Shown: positions 7,584 through 18,600, numbered from the stretch's first letter. The stretch: DNA of 64,000 nucleotides from Burkholderia ubonensis (GCF_001718695.1 NZ_CP013420.1:1364001-1428000); one strand, 5' to 3'. Translations and numbers: made by a program. Notes: generated by a model not told the origin, from the sequence alone.

Positions 7584-9545
7584 ATGCCCGCGTTGCCCAA
7601 TGCTTCCCGTCGCCAGGCCCTGAAGATTCTCGCCGGCGCGCCCATGCTTCCCCTTTCCGGCCTCGCGCTGCCCGCCCTGCTGACGGGCTGCGGCGGCGAC
7701 GACAATCCGGCTGCGGCGCCGGCCGCGGCATTCGCCGCGGCGAGCGCGAGCTTCGCGTCGATGGCGGCGCCCGCGCTCGACAACCCCGCGGCCATGGCGA
7801 CGACGACGGTGGGCTCGACGCTGTCGGTGTCCTTCTCCGACGGCACGTCGCGCAACTTCAAGCTCGCCTACCGGCCGTTCTTCGTGACGGGCGACCTGGT
7901 GCCGGACGGCAAGGGCGGCACGATCCTCGCCGGCGGCTACTACGACATCAACAACCAGCCGATCATCGACCGCTCGGTCGCGGGCAAGGAACGCCAGTTC
8001 TATTCGGACTGCCCGGACGGCAGCTCGCTGCTGACGCTGAAGAACGCGAACGTGCCCGGCGTGAAGGGCAACACGGTGTTCGCGGTCGTGCAGTTCGAAT
8101 ACACGACGCGCGACCAGGCGAGCGTGTCGCAGTACGGCCAGCTGCCGTCGCCGATCGCGGTGCTCACGCTCGACCAGGACCCGGCGAACGGCGCGCTCAA
8201 GCTCGTCAAGTACCACAACGTCGACACGTCGAAGGCGCACGGCCTGTGGATCACCTGCGGCGCGAGCCTGTCGCCGTGGGGCACGCACCTGTCGAGCGAG
8301 GAATACGAGCCGGACGCGACGAAGGCCGCGACCGACGCGCAGTTCAAGGCATTCAGCCGGAACACGTTCGGCGACGAGACGAAGGCGAATCCGTACCACT
8401 ATGGCCACCTGCCCGAGATCACGGTCAACCCGGACGGCACCGGCACCGTGAAGAAGCACTACTGCCTCGGCCGCATCTCGCACGAGCTGATCCAGGTGAT
8501 GCCGGACCAGCGCACGGTGATGATGGGCGACGACGCGACCAACGGCGGCCTGTTCATGTTCGTCGCGGACAAGCCGGCCGACCTGTCGGCGGGCACGCTG
8601 TACGTCGCGAAGTGGACGCAGACGTCGTCGGTGGGCGCCGGCTCCGCGACGCTCGCGTGGCTCAAGATCGGCCACGCGACGAGCGCCGAGATCGAGGCGC
8701 TCGCGAACACGCTGAAGGCGTCGGACATCATGGACGTCTCGACGGCCGATCCGGCCGACGCGAGCTACACGAAGGTCCACTTCGGCGGCAAGTTCAACTG
8801 GGTTCGCGTGAAGCCGGGCATGGAAAAGGCCGCCGCGTTCCTGGAGACGCACCGCTACGCGGCGCTGCTCGGCGGCAGCATGGCGTTCACGAAGCTCGAA
8901 GGCACGACGGTGAACGCGAAGGACAAGATCGTCTACACGGCGATGTCGCGGATCGAGACGTCGATGGTCAAGGGCAATGCGGTGTCGCGCGACGTCGCAC
9001 TCGACAAGAAGATCGCCGCGGGCGCCGTCTACGCGCTGAACCTGAAGGGCGGCCAGCGCGACACGTCGGGCGCCGCGATCGACAGCGACTGGGTGCCGGT
9101 CGACATGAGCGCGCCGGCCGCGCTGGTCGGCGAGGATCTCGCCGCCGCCGACGCGCTCGGCAACCTCGCGAACCCGGACAAGATCGCGAACCCGGACAAC
9201 CTCAAGTTCTCGGAGAAGCTGCGCACGCTCTTCATCGGCGAGGACTCGGGCATGCACGTGAACAATTTCCTGTGGGCGTACAACGTCGACACGAAGGCGC
9301 TCACGCGCGTGCTGTCCTGCCCGGCCGGCGCCGAATCGACGGGCCTGCACGCGGTCGACGAGATCAACGGCTGGACCTACATCATGAGCAACTTCCAGCA
9401 CGCGGGCGACTGGGAGTCGCCGCTGCACGACAAGGTGAAGCCGACCCTCGATCCGCTCGTGCGCGCGAACTTCAAGGACCGCTTCGGCGCGAGCGTCGGC
9501 TACCTGACGGCCGAGCCGACCAGCATCAAGCTCGCGAAGGCCTGA
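7584..9545 (+). CDS. phoX: PhoX family alkaline phosphatase (DUF839), Tat-exported
   Basis: A 653-residue secreted phosphatase of the PhoX/DUF839 family; such enzymes need calcium and iron and release phosphate from organic esters in the periplasm. The N-terminus carries a twin-arginine motif (SRRQALKILAG) and a hydrophobic segment ending ALLTGCGG, so Tat export is predicted, possibly with lipidation at the cysteine. Family stretches include GTHLSSEEYEPD (about residue 232), LPEITVNPDG, MMGDDATNGGLFMFVADKPA and the C-terminal EINGWTYIMSNFQHAGDWES. It is followed at once by a strong terminator, so it is monocistronic. I looked for a Pho box upstream and did not find a convincing one. Confidence 0.88.
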   Translation: MPALPNASRRQALKILAGAPMLPLSGLALPALLTGCGGDDNPAAAPAAAFAAASASFASMAAPALDNPAAMATTTVGSTLSVSFSDGTSRNFKLAYRPFFVTGDLVPDGKGGTILAGGYYDINNQPIIDRSVAGKERQFYSDCPDGSSLLTLKNANVPGVKGNTVFAVVQFEYTTRDQASVSQYGQLPSPIAVLTLDQDPANGALKLVKYHNVDTSKAHGLWITCGASLSPWGTHLSSEEYEPDATKAATDAQFKAFSRNTFGDETKANPYHYGHLPEITVNPDGTGTVKKHYCLGRISHELIQVMPDQRTVMMGDDATNGGLFMFVADKPADLSAGTLYVAKWTQTSSVGAGSATLAWLKIGHATSAEIEALANTLKASDIMDVSTADPADASYTKVHFGGKFNWVRVKPGMEKAAAFLETHRYAALLGGSMAFTKLEGTTVNAKDKIVYTAMSRIETSMVKGNAVSRDVALDKKIAAGAVYALNLKGGQRDTSGAAIDSDWVPVDMSAPAALVGEDLAAADALGNLANPDKIANPDNLKFSEKLRTLFIGEDSGMHVNNFLWAYNVDTKALTRVLSCPAGAESTGLHAVDEINGWTYIMSNFQHAGDWESPLHDKVKPTLDPLVRANFKDRFGASVGYLTAEPTSIKLAKA

Positions 9546-9628
9546 TCGCCCTGCACCGGTTCCCGTCGGCGACGGGAACCGCCCCCTGCTTCATCACGTT
9601 TCATTCGTGGCGCTACGCCGCTTCACGC

Positions 9629-9663
9629 GCGATGCCCCTTGCGGGCGTCGCGCTTTTTTTTTT
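9629..9663 (+). terminator. Intrinsic terminator of phoX
   Basis: GCGCGATGCCC pairs with GGGCGTCGCGC (one G-U pair) and is followed by eight T residues. It lies about 85 bases after the phoX stop codon. Confidence 0.85.
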
Positions 9664-9682
9664 CGCCCGTGCCGGGCGCACC

Positions 9683-9713
9683 AAAAAAAAAGCGCCACGG
9701 AGACCGTGGCGCT
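9683..9713 (-). terminator. Minus-strand intrinsic terminator, distal of a tandem pair
   Basis: A perfect 10-bp stem AGCGCCACGG / CCGTGGCGCT (9691-9713) with a 3-base loop, followed on the minus strand by nine T residues (9683-9691). No protein gene on the minus strand ends here. Confidence 0.8.
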
Positions 9714-9750
9714 AAAAAAGTTCTAGCCATTCCGAGGGCCGTGCTAGAAC
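9714..9750 (-). terminator. Minus-strand intrinsic terminator, proximal of a tandem pair
   Basis: A perfect 8-bp inverted repeat GTTCTAGC (9720-9727) and GCTAGAAC (9743-9750) with a 15-base loop, followed on the minus strand by six T residues (9714-9719). It directly precedes the second terminator, giving back-to-back termination for a transcript coming from the right. Confidence 0.7.
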
Positions 9751-9965
9751 CTGAGAGACTGCGCAAAACACCGTTGCCGGTTAAACTGCGAAACGATGTT
9801 TCGAAAACGTGAGACATTCTTTCCGTTTCCGCCGGACAAGTCAAGCGGTATTTGCATCCAACGATCCGGTTTTCCACGATGCAGGATCGGGAGTTTTCCT
9901 AATAAACCAAGGGTGAACCCGTAAAATCCCATCTCATGAACGGTTGGCCAGAATAACGTGCATCC
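9751..9965 (-). ncRNA. Candidate small RNA ending at tandem terminators
   Basis: This AT-richer gap between phoX and the iclR-type gene contains no convincing protein gene, yet two intrinsic terminators at its left edge point at a minus-strand transcript. The only frame on that strand (from 10040) has no known motif and overlaps the start of the divergent regulator. A non-coding RNA is the simplest reading. The 5' end and promoter are not resolved, so the right boundary is a guess. Confidence 0.35.
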
Positions 9966-9999
9966 TTTGACAATCATCCTACAATTCCAACAAAATTGA
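9965..9999 (+). promoter_or_regulatory. Probable promoter of the IclR-type regulator gene
   Basis: TTGACA at about 9967-9972, a perfect -35 hexamer, is followed after about 18 bases by CAAAAT (four of six -10 bases), roughly 35 bases before the GTG start at 10031. Confidence 0.4.
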
Positions 10000-10030
10000 A
10001 ATCCAGTTTCGGAAATAGAGAGAACGCCCC

Positions 10031-10855
10031 GTGTCGACACCCGTGAATCCTCCTGCTTCCCGCGAACGCGAATCGTCGCCCGACGAAATCACCGCGCTCG
10101 CGCGCGGCCTGGCCGTGCTGCGGGGCATCGCCGCCGCCGACGCGCCGGTCAGCAACCGCGAGCTGACCGAACTGACCGGCATCCCGAAACCGACCGTGTC
10201 GCGGATCACCGCGACGCTCGTCAGCGCCGGCTTCCTGTTCCAGCTGCCCGACAGCGAACGGTTCGTGCTCACCGCGTCGGTGCTGGAGCTGAGCCACGGC
10301 TTCCTGCGCAACTTCGACATCCGCGCGCGCTCGCGGCCGTTCATGATCGAGCTGGCCGAGCGCACGTCGCTGTCCGTGCACCTCGCGGTGCGCGACCGGC
10401 TCGACATGGTCGCGATCGACGTGATCCGGCCGCGCTCGGCGGTGCTCGTCACGCGTCTCGAGATCGGCTCGCGGATGGACATCGCGCGCACCGCGGTCGG
10501 CCGCGCGTATCTCGCCGCGCTCGAGGACGACGAACGGCGCGGGCTGATCGACGCGCTGCGGGCCGCGGCGGGCGACGACTGGCCGCACGTGTTCGCGCGG
10601 CTCACCCCCGCGCTCGACGACGCGCAGCGCCAGGGCCACACGATCGCGATCGGCGAATGGCGCGAGGGCCTGAACGCGGTCGCCGCCGGGTTCGTCGGCC
10701 CGTCGGGCCAGTGCTATTCGGTCAATTGCGGCGGCGCGTCGCACCAGTGCCCGCCCGAGTGGCTCAACGAGCACGTGGTGCCGGCGCTGCACGAATGCAT
10801 CGCGAAGATCACCCGCGAGATCGGCGGCGCGCCCGCCCGGCGCCGCGGCAATTGA
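10031..10855 (+). CDS. IclR family transcriptional regulator
   Basis: A 274-residue IclR regulator with the normal two domains: an N-terminal winged HTH at about residues 25-85 (ARGLAVLRGIAAADAPVSNR, then TGIPKPTVSRITATLVSAGF) and a C-terminal effector domain at about 100-260 (ARTAVGRAYLAAL, then GEWREGLNAVAAGFVGPSGQ). It starts with GTG at 10031, with GAGAG upstream. IclR proteins usually control aromatic or small-acid catabolism. No such operon is adjacent; the next genes are an RND efflux operon 250 bases downstream in the same direction, so control of efflux is possible but unproved. Confidence 0.9.
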   Translation: MSTPVNPPASRERESSPDEITALARGLAVLRGIAAADAPVSNRELTELTGIPKPTVSRITATLVSAGFLFQLPDSERFVLTASVLELSHGFLRNFDIRARSRPFMIELAERTSLSVHLAVRDRLDMVAIDVIRPRSAVLVTRLEIGSRMDIARTAVGRAYLAALEDDERRGLIDALRAAAGDDWPHVFARLTPALDDAQRQGHTIAIGEWREGLNAVAAGFVGPSGQCYSVNCGGASHQCPPEWLNEHVVPALHECIAKITREIGGAPARRRGN

Positions 10856-10930
10856 CGCAGGACGTGCATGACGGGCGCGCATCATGCGCGCGAGCGCCGT
10901 CCGCCGCCTTCTGTAACGAACGTAAACCGT

Positions 10931-10951
10931 TGAAAGATAGTCCGCTGGACT
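10931..10951 (+). promoter_or_regulatory. Putative -35 and palindrome upstream of mdtA
   Basis: TTGAAA (about 10930-10935) is followed by a perfect palindrome AGTCC-GCT-GGACT (10939-10951). The palindrome lies where a repressor would contact the promoter, about 160 bases before the mdtA ATG. No good -10 follows at the standard spacing, so the promoter call is weak and the dyad is the firmer observation. Confidence 0.3.
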
Positions 10952-11109
10952 GTAACGGGGACGGGACGTAGCATCATGCCCATCGTCGCGCCGCCCTCGC
11001 GGTGCGCACCGCTCTTTTCCCGCGCAGGCCGGGGCCGGGCCGGCTCCCCCTGACGCCGCATGCACATGCGCTGCCCGCCTCGCGGCACGCCGTCTTTCAG
11101 ACCGAACCG

Positions 11110-12471
11110 ATGGACAACCAACAAAAGCCCACGCCCCCCGCGCACGACCCTGCGCCCGCCTCCTCCGCCGCGCGGCGCCCGCGCCGCAAGCTGATGCTCG
11201 GCGCGCTCGCGCTCGTCGCGGCCGGCGGCCTGCTGTGGTGGCATCCGTGGAGCGGCGACCCCGCCGGCAAGTCCGGCGCGGGCGCGAGCGCGGGCGGCGG
11301 CCGCCACGGCCGCGGCGGCCCGGCCGCGATGGCGAACGTGCCGCAGCCGGTGCAGGTCGCGGCCGCGACGCGTGGCGACATGCCGGTCGTGCTGTCCGCG
11401 CTCGGCACCGTGACGCCGCTCGCGAACGTGACCGTCAAGACGCAGCTGTCGGGCTACCTGCAGTCGGTCGCGTTCCAGGAAGGCCAGCTCGTGAAGAAGG
11501 GCGACGTGCTCGCGCAGATCGACCCGCGCCCGTACCAGAACGCGCTCGCGAACGCCGAAGGCACGCACGCGCGTGACGCGGCGCTGCTCGCGACCGCGCG
11601 CCTCGACCTGAAGCGCTACCAGACGCTGCTCGCGCAGGATTCGATCGCGTCGCAGCAGGTCGACACGCAGGCGTCGCTCGTCAAGCAGTACGAGGGCGCG
11701 GTGAAGACCGACCAGGCGGCGATCGATTCCGCGAAGCTGAACCTCGTCTACGCGCGCATCACCGCGCCGGTGTCGGGCCGCGTCGGCCTGCGCCAGGTCG
11801 ACCCGGGCAACTACGTGACGCCGGGCGACACGAACGGCATCGTCGTGATCACGCAGATCCAGCCGATCAGCGTGATCTTCACGACGTCCGAGGACAACCT
11901 GCCGCAGATCCTCAAGCAGATGAACGCGGGCAGCAAGCTGTCGGTCACCGCGTACAACCGCAACAACACGGTGCCGCTCGAGGCCGGCTCGCTCGAGACG
12001 CTCGACAACCAGATCGACACGGCCACCGGCACGGTCAAGCTGCGCGCGACGTTCGCGAACCGGGACGGGCTGCTGTTCCCGAATCAGTTCGTCAACACGC
12101 GGCTGCTCGTCGACACGGTCCGCGACGCGACGATCGTGCCGACGTCGGCGGTGCTGACGGGCTCGATCGGCCAGTTCGTCTACGTCGTCAAGCCGGACAG
12201 CACGGTGACGGTGCGCAAGGTCAAGGTCGGCCCGGTCGACGGCGAGCGCACCAGCATCGTCGACGGCGTCGCGGTCGGCGAGCGGGTCGTCACCGACGGG
12301 TCCGACCGCCTGCGCGAAGGCTCGACGATCACGATCCCGGCCGACAAGCCGAAGGGCGCGTCGGGAACATCCGGCGCGCACGGCCCGGGCGCGGCCTCCG
12401 CCGCATCCGGCACGAAAGGCGGACACCGCGGCCAGCATCGCGGCGGCGCATCGCAAGCGCCGGCACGGTAA
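11110..12471 (+). CDS. mdtA: RND efflux periplasmic adaptor (MdtA-like)
   Basis: A 453-residue membrane-fusion protein linking an RND pump to an outer-membrane channel. It has a proline-rich N-terminus, one membrane anchor or signal helix (about residues 21-40, LMLGALALVAAGGLLWW), a Gly-rich linker, then the lipoyl/barrel-sandwich halves (TVTPLANVTVKTQLSGYLQS near 105 and LVYARITAPVSGRVGLRQVD near 215), beta-barrel and membrane-proximal domains, and a low-complexity Gly/Ser/His tail. ATG at 11110 is chosen because the basic N-terminus and helix follow it; the extension to 11002 is unconvincing. It precedes two RND pump genes with 15 bases to the first, the mdtABC order. Confidence 0.88.
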   Translation: MDNQQKPTPPAHDPAPASSAARRPRRKLMLGALALVAAGGLLWWHPWSGDPAGKSGAGASAGGGRHGRGGPAAMANVPQPVQVAAATRGDMPVVLSALGTVTPLANVTVKTQLSGYLQSVAFQEGQLVKKGDVLAQIDPRPYQNALANAEGTHARDAALLATARLDLKRYQTLLAQDSIASQQVDTQASLVKQYEGAVKTDQAAIDSAKLNLVYARITAPVSGRVGLRQVDPGNYVTPGDTNGIVVITQIQPISVIFTTSEDNLPQILKQMNAGSKLSVTAYNRNNTVPLEAGSLETLDNQIDTATGTVKLRATFANRDGLLFPNQFVNTRLLVDTVRDATIVPTSAVLTGSIGQFVYVVKPDSTVTVRKVKVGPVDGERTSIVDGVAVGERVVTDGSDRLREGSTITIPADKPKGASGTSGAHGPGAASAASGTKGGHRGQHRGGASQAPAR

Positions 12472-12486
12472 CGCGCGGGTCGTCCG

Positions 12487-15400
12487 ATGAATCCGTCCCG
12501 CATCTTCATTCTCCGGCCGGTCGGCACCGCCCTCCTGATGGCGGCCATCATGCTGGCCGGCCTCGTCGCGCTGCGCTTCCTGCCGCTCGCGGCGCTGCCC
12601 GAGGTCGACTACCCGACCATCCAGGTGCAGACCTTCTATCCCGGCGCGAGCCCGGAAGTGATGACGTCGTCGGTGACCGCGCCGCTCGAACGGCAGTTCG
12701 GGCAGATGCCGTCGCTGAACCAGATGTCGTCGCAGAGCTCGGCCGGCGCGTCGGTGATCACGCTGCAGTTCGCGCTCGACCTGCCGCTCGACGTCGCCGA
12801 ACAGGAAGTGCAGGCCGCGATCAACGCGGCCGGCAACCTGCTGCCGTCCGACCTGCCCGCGCCGCCGATCTACGCGAAGGTCAACCCGGCCGACGCGCCG
12901 GTGCTGACGCTCGCGGTCACGTCGAAGACGCTGCCGCTCACGCAGGTGCAGGATCTCGCCGACACGCGGCTCGCGATGAAGATCTCGCAGGTCGCGGGCG
13001 TCGGCCTCGTCAGCCTGTCGGGCGGCAACCGCCCGGCCGTGCGGATCCAGGCGAACCCGACCGCGCTCGCGCAGTACGGGCTGAACCTCGACGACCTGCG
13101 CACGACGATCTCGAACCTGAACGTCAACACGCCGAAGGGCAACTTCGACGGCCCGACGCGCGCATACACGATCAACGCGAACGACCAGCTGACGAGCGCG
13201 GACCAGTACCAGGACGCCGTCGTCGCGTACAAGAACGGCCGGCCGGTGATGCTGACCGACGTCGCGAAGATCGTCGCCGGCTCGGAGAACACCAAGCTCG
13301 GCGCGTGGGTCGATGCGCAGCCCGCGATCATCCTGAACGTGCAGCGCCAGCCCGGCGCGAACGTGATCCAGACGGTCGACGCGATCAAGGCGCAACTGCC
13401 GAAGCTGCAGGAGTCGCTGCCCGCGGCGCTCGACGTGCGCATCGTCACCGACCGCACGACGATGATCCGCGCGGCGGTGCGCGACGTGCAGTTCGAGCTG
13501 ATGCTCGCGGTCGCGCTGGTCGTGCTGGTGATGTACCTGTTCCTCGCGAACGTCTACGCGACGATCATCCCGAGCCTGTCGGTGCCGCTGTCGCTGATCG
13601 GCACGCTCGCGGTGATGTACCTGTCGGGCTTCTCGCTGAACAACCTGTCGCTGATGGCGCTGACGATCGCGACCGGCTTCGTCGTCGACGACGCGATCGT
13701 GATGATCGAGAACATCGCGCGCTACGTCGAGGACGGCGACTCGCCGCTCGAGGCCGCGCTGAAGGGCTCGAAGCAGATCGGCTTCACGATCATCTCGCTG
13801 ACGGTATCGCTGATCGCCGTACTGATCCCGCTGCTGTTCATGGGCGACGTGGTCGGGCGGCTGTTCCACGAGTTCGCGATCACGCTCGCGGTGACGATCG
13901 TGATCTCGGCGATCGTGTCGCTCACGCTCGTGCCGATGATGTGCGCGAAGCTCCTGCGCCACTCGCCGCCGCCGGAGAGCCACCGCTTCGAGGCGCGCGT
14001 GCACCAGGCGATCGACCGGGTGATCGCACGCTACGCGGTCGCGCTCGAATGGGTGCTGAACCGCGAGCGCGCGACGCTCGTCGTCGCGGTGCTGACGCTC
14101 GTGCTGACGGGCCTGCTGTACGTGCTGATCCCGAAAGGCTTCTTCCCGCCGCAGGACACCGGCGTGATCCAGGCGATCACGCAGGCGCCGCAGTCGATCT
14201 CGTACGGCGCGATGGCCGAGCGCCAGCAGCAACTCGCCGCCGAGATCCTGAAGGATCCGAACGTCGAGAGCCTGACGTCGTTCATCGGCGTCGACGGCAC
14301 CAACATCACGCTGAACAGCGGCCGGATGCTGATCAACCTGAAGGCGCGCGGCCAGCGCAAGGAGACGGCGGCGGAAATCATCCGCGACTTGCGGCAGCGC
14401 GTGTCGCACGTGCCGGGCATCTCGCTCTACATGCAGTCGGTGCAGGACCTGACGATCGACTCGACCGTCAGCCCGACGCAGTACCAGTTCATGCTGACGA
14501 GCCCGAACGCCGACGAGTTCGCGACCTGGGTGCCGAAGCTCGTGTCGCGCCTGAAGCAGGAGCCGTCGCTCGCCGACGTCGCGACCGACCTGCAGAACGG
14601 CGGCCAGTCGGTGTACATCGAGATCGACCGCGCGAGCGCCGCGCGCTTCGGCATCACGCCCGCGACCGTCGACAACGCGCTGTACGACGCATACGGCCAG
14701 CGCATCGTGTCGACGATCTTCACGCAGTCGAACCAGTACCGCGTGATCCTCGAGTCCGAGCCGCAGATGCAGCACTACACCGACTCGCTGAACAACCTGT
14801 ACCTGCCGTCCGCGGGCGGCGGCCAGGTGCCGCTCGCATCGATCGCGACGTTCCGCGAGCGGCCGTCGCCGCTGCTCGTGTCGCACCTGTCGCAGTTCCC
14901 GTCGACGACGATCTCGTTCAACCTCGCGCCGGGCGCGTCGCTCGGCGAGGCGGTCAAGGCGATCGGCGCGGCCGAGCAGGACATCGGCCTGCCCGCGTCG
15001 TTCCAGACCCGCTACCAGGGCGCGGCGCTCGCGTTCCAGGCGTCGCTGTCGAACCAGCTGTTCCTGATCCTCGCGGCGATCGTCACGATGTACATCGTGC
15101 TCGGCGTGCTGTACGAGAGCTACATCCACCCGATCACGATCCTGTCGACGCTGCCGTCGGCCGGCGTCGGCGCGCTGCTCGCGCTGATGATGACCGGGCA
15201 CGACCTCGACATCATCGGCATCATCGGCATCGTGCTCTTGATCGGCATCGTGAAGAAGAACGCGATCATGATGATCGACTTCGCGCTCGAGGCCGAACGC
15301 GCGGAAGGCAAGCCGCCGCGCGAGGCGATCTACCAGGCGTGCCTGCTGCGCTTCCGGCCGATCCTGATGACGACGCTCGCCGCGCTGCTCGGCGCGGTGC

Positions 15401-15600
15401 CGCTGATCGTCGGCGCCGGCGCCGGCTCCGAGCTGCGCCAGCCGCTCGGCATCGCGATCGCCGGCGGCCTGATCGTGTCGCAGGTGCTGACGCTGTTCAC
15501 GACGCCCGTGATCTACCTCGGCTTCGATTCGCTCGCGCGCCGCGTGCGCGGCTGGTTCGAACGCCACGGCCCCGCCGCCGGCACGCGCACGGACGCGTAA
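12487..15600 (+). CDS. mdtB: RND multidrug efflux pump subunit (MdtB-like)
   Basis: A 1037-residue RND/HAE1 transporter of full length with 12 predicted helices and two large periplasmic loops. It starts [20 protein letters not shown], and the proton-relay helix 4 carries the paired aspartates in [14 protein letters not shown] (near residue 403). In MdtBC systems two different pump proteins form one heterotrimer, which fits the second RND gene starting 3 bases after this stop. Near its C-terminus a 91-base stretch is identical to the matching part of the next gene, suggesting gene conversion. Confidence 0.92.
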   Translation: MNPSRIFILRPVGTALLMAAIMLAGLVALRFLPLAALPEVDYPTIQVQTFYPGASPEVMTSSVTAPLERQFGQMPSLNQMSSQSSAGASVITLQFALDLPLDVAEQEVQAAINAAGNLLPSDLPAPPIYAKVNPADAPVLTLAVTSKTLPLTQVQDLADTRLAMKISQVAGVGLVSLSGGNRPAVRIQANPTALAQYGLNLDDLRTTISNLNVNTPKGNFDGPTRAYTINANDQLTSADQYQDAVVAYKNGRPVMLTDVAKIVAGSENTKLGAWVDAQPAIILNVQRQPGANVIQTVDAIKAQLPKLQESLPAALDVRIVTDRTTMIRAAVRDVQFELMLAVALVVLVMYLFLANVYATIIPSLSVPLSLIGTLAVMYLSGFSLNNLSLMALTIATGFVVDDAIVMIENIARYVEDGDSPLEAALKGSKQIGFTIISLTVSLIAVLIPLLFMGDVVGRLFHEFAITLAVTIVISAIVSLTLVPMMCAKLLRHSPPPESHRFEARVHQAIDRVIARYAVALEWVLNRERATLVVAVLTLVLTGLLYVLIPKGFFPPQDTGVIQAITQAPQSISYGAMAERQQQLAAEILKDPNVESLTSFIGVDGTNITLNSGRMLINLKARGQRKETAAEIIRDLRQRVSHVPGISLYMQSVQDLTIDSTVSPTQYQFMLTSPNADEFATWVPKLVSRLKQEPSLADVATDLQNGGQSVYIEIDRASAARFGITPATVDNALYDAYGQRIVSTIFTQSNQYRVILESEPQMQHYTDSLNNLYLPSAGGGQVPLASIATFRERPSPLLVSHLSQFPSTTISFNLAPGASLGEAVKAIGAAEQDIGLPASFQTRYQGAALAFQASLSNQLFLILAAIVTMYIVLGVLYESYIHPITILSTLPSAGVGALLALMMTGHDLDIIGIIGIVLLIGIVKKNAIMMIDFALEAERAEGKPPREAIYQACLLRFRPILMTTLAALLGAVPLIVGAGAGSELRQPLGIAIAGGLIVSQVLTLFTTPVIYLGFDSLARRVRGWFERHGPAAGTRTDA

Positions 15601-15603
15601 GCG

Positions 15604-18600
15604 ATGAACCTGTCCCGCCCCTTCATCACCCGCCCCATCGCGACGACGCTGCTCGCGCTCGGCGTCGCGCTCGCGGGCCTGTTCGCGTTCATCAAGCTGC
15701 CGGTGTCGCCGCTGCCGCAGGTCGACTTCCCGACGATTCTCGTGCAGGCGTCGCTGCCCGGCGCGAGCCCGGAGACCGTCGCGACCAGCGTGACGAGCCC
15801 GCTCGAGCGGCATCTCGGCTCGATCGCCGACGTGTCCGAGATGACGTCGACCAGCACGGTCGGCAACGCGCGGATCATCCTGCAGTTCGGGCTGAACCGC
15901 GACATCGACGGCGCCGCGCGCGACGTGCAGGCGGCGATCAACGCGGCGCGCGCCGACCTGCCGGCCGCGCTGAAGAGCAACCCGACCTACCGCAAGGTCA
16001 ACCCGGCCGATTCGCCGATCATGGTCGTGTCGCTGACGTCGGAAACCTCGTCGCCGGCGAAGCTGTACGACGCGGCGTCGACCGTGCTGCAGCAGTCGCT
16101 GTCGCAGATCGACGGGATCGGCCAGGTGTCGGTGAGCGGCTCCGCGAACCCGGCGGTGCGCGTCGAGCTCGAACCGCAGGCGCTGTTCCACTACGGCATC
16201 GGCCTCGAGGACGTGCGCGCGGCGCTCGCGTCGGCGAACGCGAACAGCCCGAAGGGCGCGATCGAGTTCGGCCCGCAGCGCTACCAGCTCTATACGAACG
16301 ACCAGGCCTCGCAGGCGTCGCAATACCGCGACCTCGTCGTCGCGTACCGCAACGGCTCGGCCGTGCGGCTCGCCGACCTGTCCGACGTCGTCGATTCGGT
16401 CGAGGACCTGCGCAACCTGGGCCTCGCGAACGGCAAGCGCGCGGTGCTCGTGATCCTGTACCGCTCGCCCGGCGCGAACATCATCGAGACGATCGACCGC
16501 GTGCGCGCGGCGCTGCCGCAGCTCACCGCGTCGCTGCCGGCCGACATCACGGTCACGCCCGTGCTCGACCGCTCGACCACGATCCGCGCGTCGCTGCGCG
16601 ACACCGAGCACACGCTGCTGATCGCGGTCGGCCTCGTCGTGATGGTCGTGTTCCTGTTCCTGCGCAACTGGCGCGCGACGCTGATCCCGAGCGTCGCGGT
16701 GCCGATCTCGATCGTCGGCACGTTCGGCGCGATGTACCTGCTCGGCTTCTCGATCGACAACCTGTCGCTGATGGCGCTGATCGTCGCGACCGGCTTCGTC
16801 GTCGACGATGCGATCGTCGTGCTCGAGAACATCTCGCGCCACATCGAGAACGGCACGCCGCGGCTGCAGGCCGCGTTCGACGGCGCGCGCGAGGTCGGCT
16901 TCACGGTGCTGTCGATGAGCCTGTCGCTCGTCGCGGTGTTCCTGCCGATCCTGCTGATGGGCGGCATCGTCGGGCGGCTGTTCCGCGAGTTCGCGCTGAC
17001 GCTGTCGCTCGCGATCGCGGTGTCGCTCGCGGTATCGCTCACCGTCACGCCGATGATGTGCGCGCGGCTGCTCCCCGACGCGCACGACAAGCGCGACGAA
17101 GGCCGCTTCGCGCGCTTCCTCGAGCGCGGCTTCACGCGCATGCAGCGCGGCTACGAGCGCTCGCTGTCGTGGGCGCTGCGCCATCCGCTGATGATCCTCG
17201 CGATCCTGTTCGCGACGATCGGCCTGAACGTCTACCTGTACATCGTCGTGCCGAAGGGTTTCTTCCCGCAGCAGGACACGGGGCTGATGATCGGCGGCAT
17301 CCAGGCCGACCAGAGCACGTCGTTCCAGGCGATGAAGCTGAAGTTCTCGGAAATGATGCGGATCGTGCAGGGCAACCCGAACGTGAAGAGCGTCGCGGGC
17401 TTCACGGGCGGCTCGCAGACCAACTCGGGCTTCATGTTCGTCACGCTGAAGGACCGCACCGAGCGCAAGCTGTCGGCCGACCAGGTGATCCAGGAGCTGC
17501 GCCGGCCGCTCGCGGACGTCGCGGGCGCGCGCACCTTCCTGCAGGCCGCGCAGGACATCCGCGTGGGCGGCCGGCAGAGCAACGCGCAATACCAGTTCAC
17601 GCTGCTCGGCGATTCGAGCGCCGAGCTGTACAAGTGGGGGCCGCTCCTGACCGAGGCGCTGCAGAAGCGCCGCGAGCTGACCGACGTGAACTCCGACCAG
17701 CAGCAGGGCGGCCTCGAGGCGATGGTGACGATCGACCGCGCGAGCGCCGCGCGGCTCGGCATCAAGCCCGCGCAGATCGACAACACGCTGTACGACGCGT
17801 TCGGCCAGCGCCAGGTCTCGACGATCTACAACCCGCTGAACCAGTACCACGTGGTGATGGAAGTCGCGCCGAAGTACTGGCAGAGCCCGCAGATGCTGAA
17901 CCAGGTGTGGGTCAGCACGTCGGGCGGCAGCGCGAGCGGCGCGCAGACGACCAACTCGGCGGCGGGCACCTACGTCGCGACGAAGGCCGGCACGTCGAGC
18001 GCCGGCACCGGCGCGCCGAGCGCCGCCGCGATCGCGGCCGATTCCGCGCGCAACCAGGCGCTCAATTCGATCGCGGCGAGCGGCAAGTCGAGCGCGTCGT
18101 CGGGCGCGGCCGTGTCGACGTCGAAGTCGACGATGATCCCGCTGTCGGCGATCGCAACGTTCGGGCCGAGCACGACGCCGCTGTCGGTGAACCACCAGGG
18201 CCTGTTCGTCGCGACGACGATCTCGTTCAACCTGCCGCCCGGCGTGTCGCTGTCGCAGGCCACGCAGGTCATCTACGAGACGATGGCGGCGATCGGCATG
18301 CCGCCGACGATCCACGGCAGCTTCCAGGGCACCGCGCAGGCGTTCCAGCAATCGCTGAACGACCAGCCGATCCTGATCCTCGCCGCGCTGATGGCCGTCT
18401 ACATCGTGCTCGGCGTGCTGTACGAGAGCTACATCCACCCGATCACGATCCTGTCGACGCTGCCGTCGGCCGGCGTCGGCGCGCTGCTCGGCCTGCTGCT
18501 GTTCCGGACCGAGTTCAGCATCATCGCGCTGATCGGCGTGATCCTGCTGATCGGCATCGTGAAGAAGAACGCGATCATGATGGTCGACTTCGCGATCGAT

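Noticed and set aside
9744..10040. 98-residue minus-strand open frame between phoX and the IclR gene
   Set aside because: No known motif, overlaps the start of the divergent gene, and the tandem terminators are better explained by a non-coding RNA. A small protein is not fully excluded.
11002..11109. Extended N-terminus of MdtA
   Set aside because: The upstream in-frame codons give a basic, proline-rich stretch with no signal peptide; the anchor helix fits the ATG at 11110.
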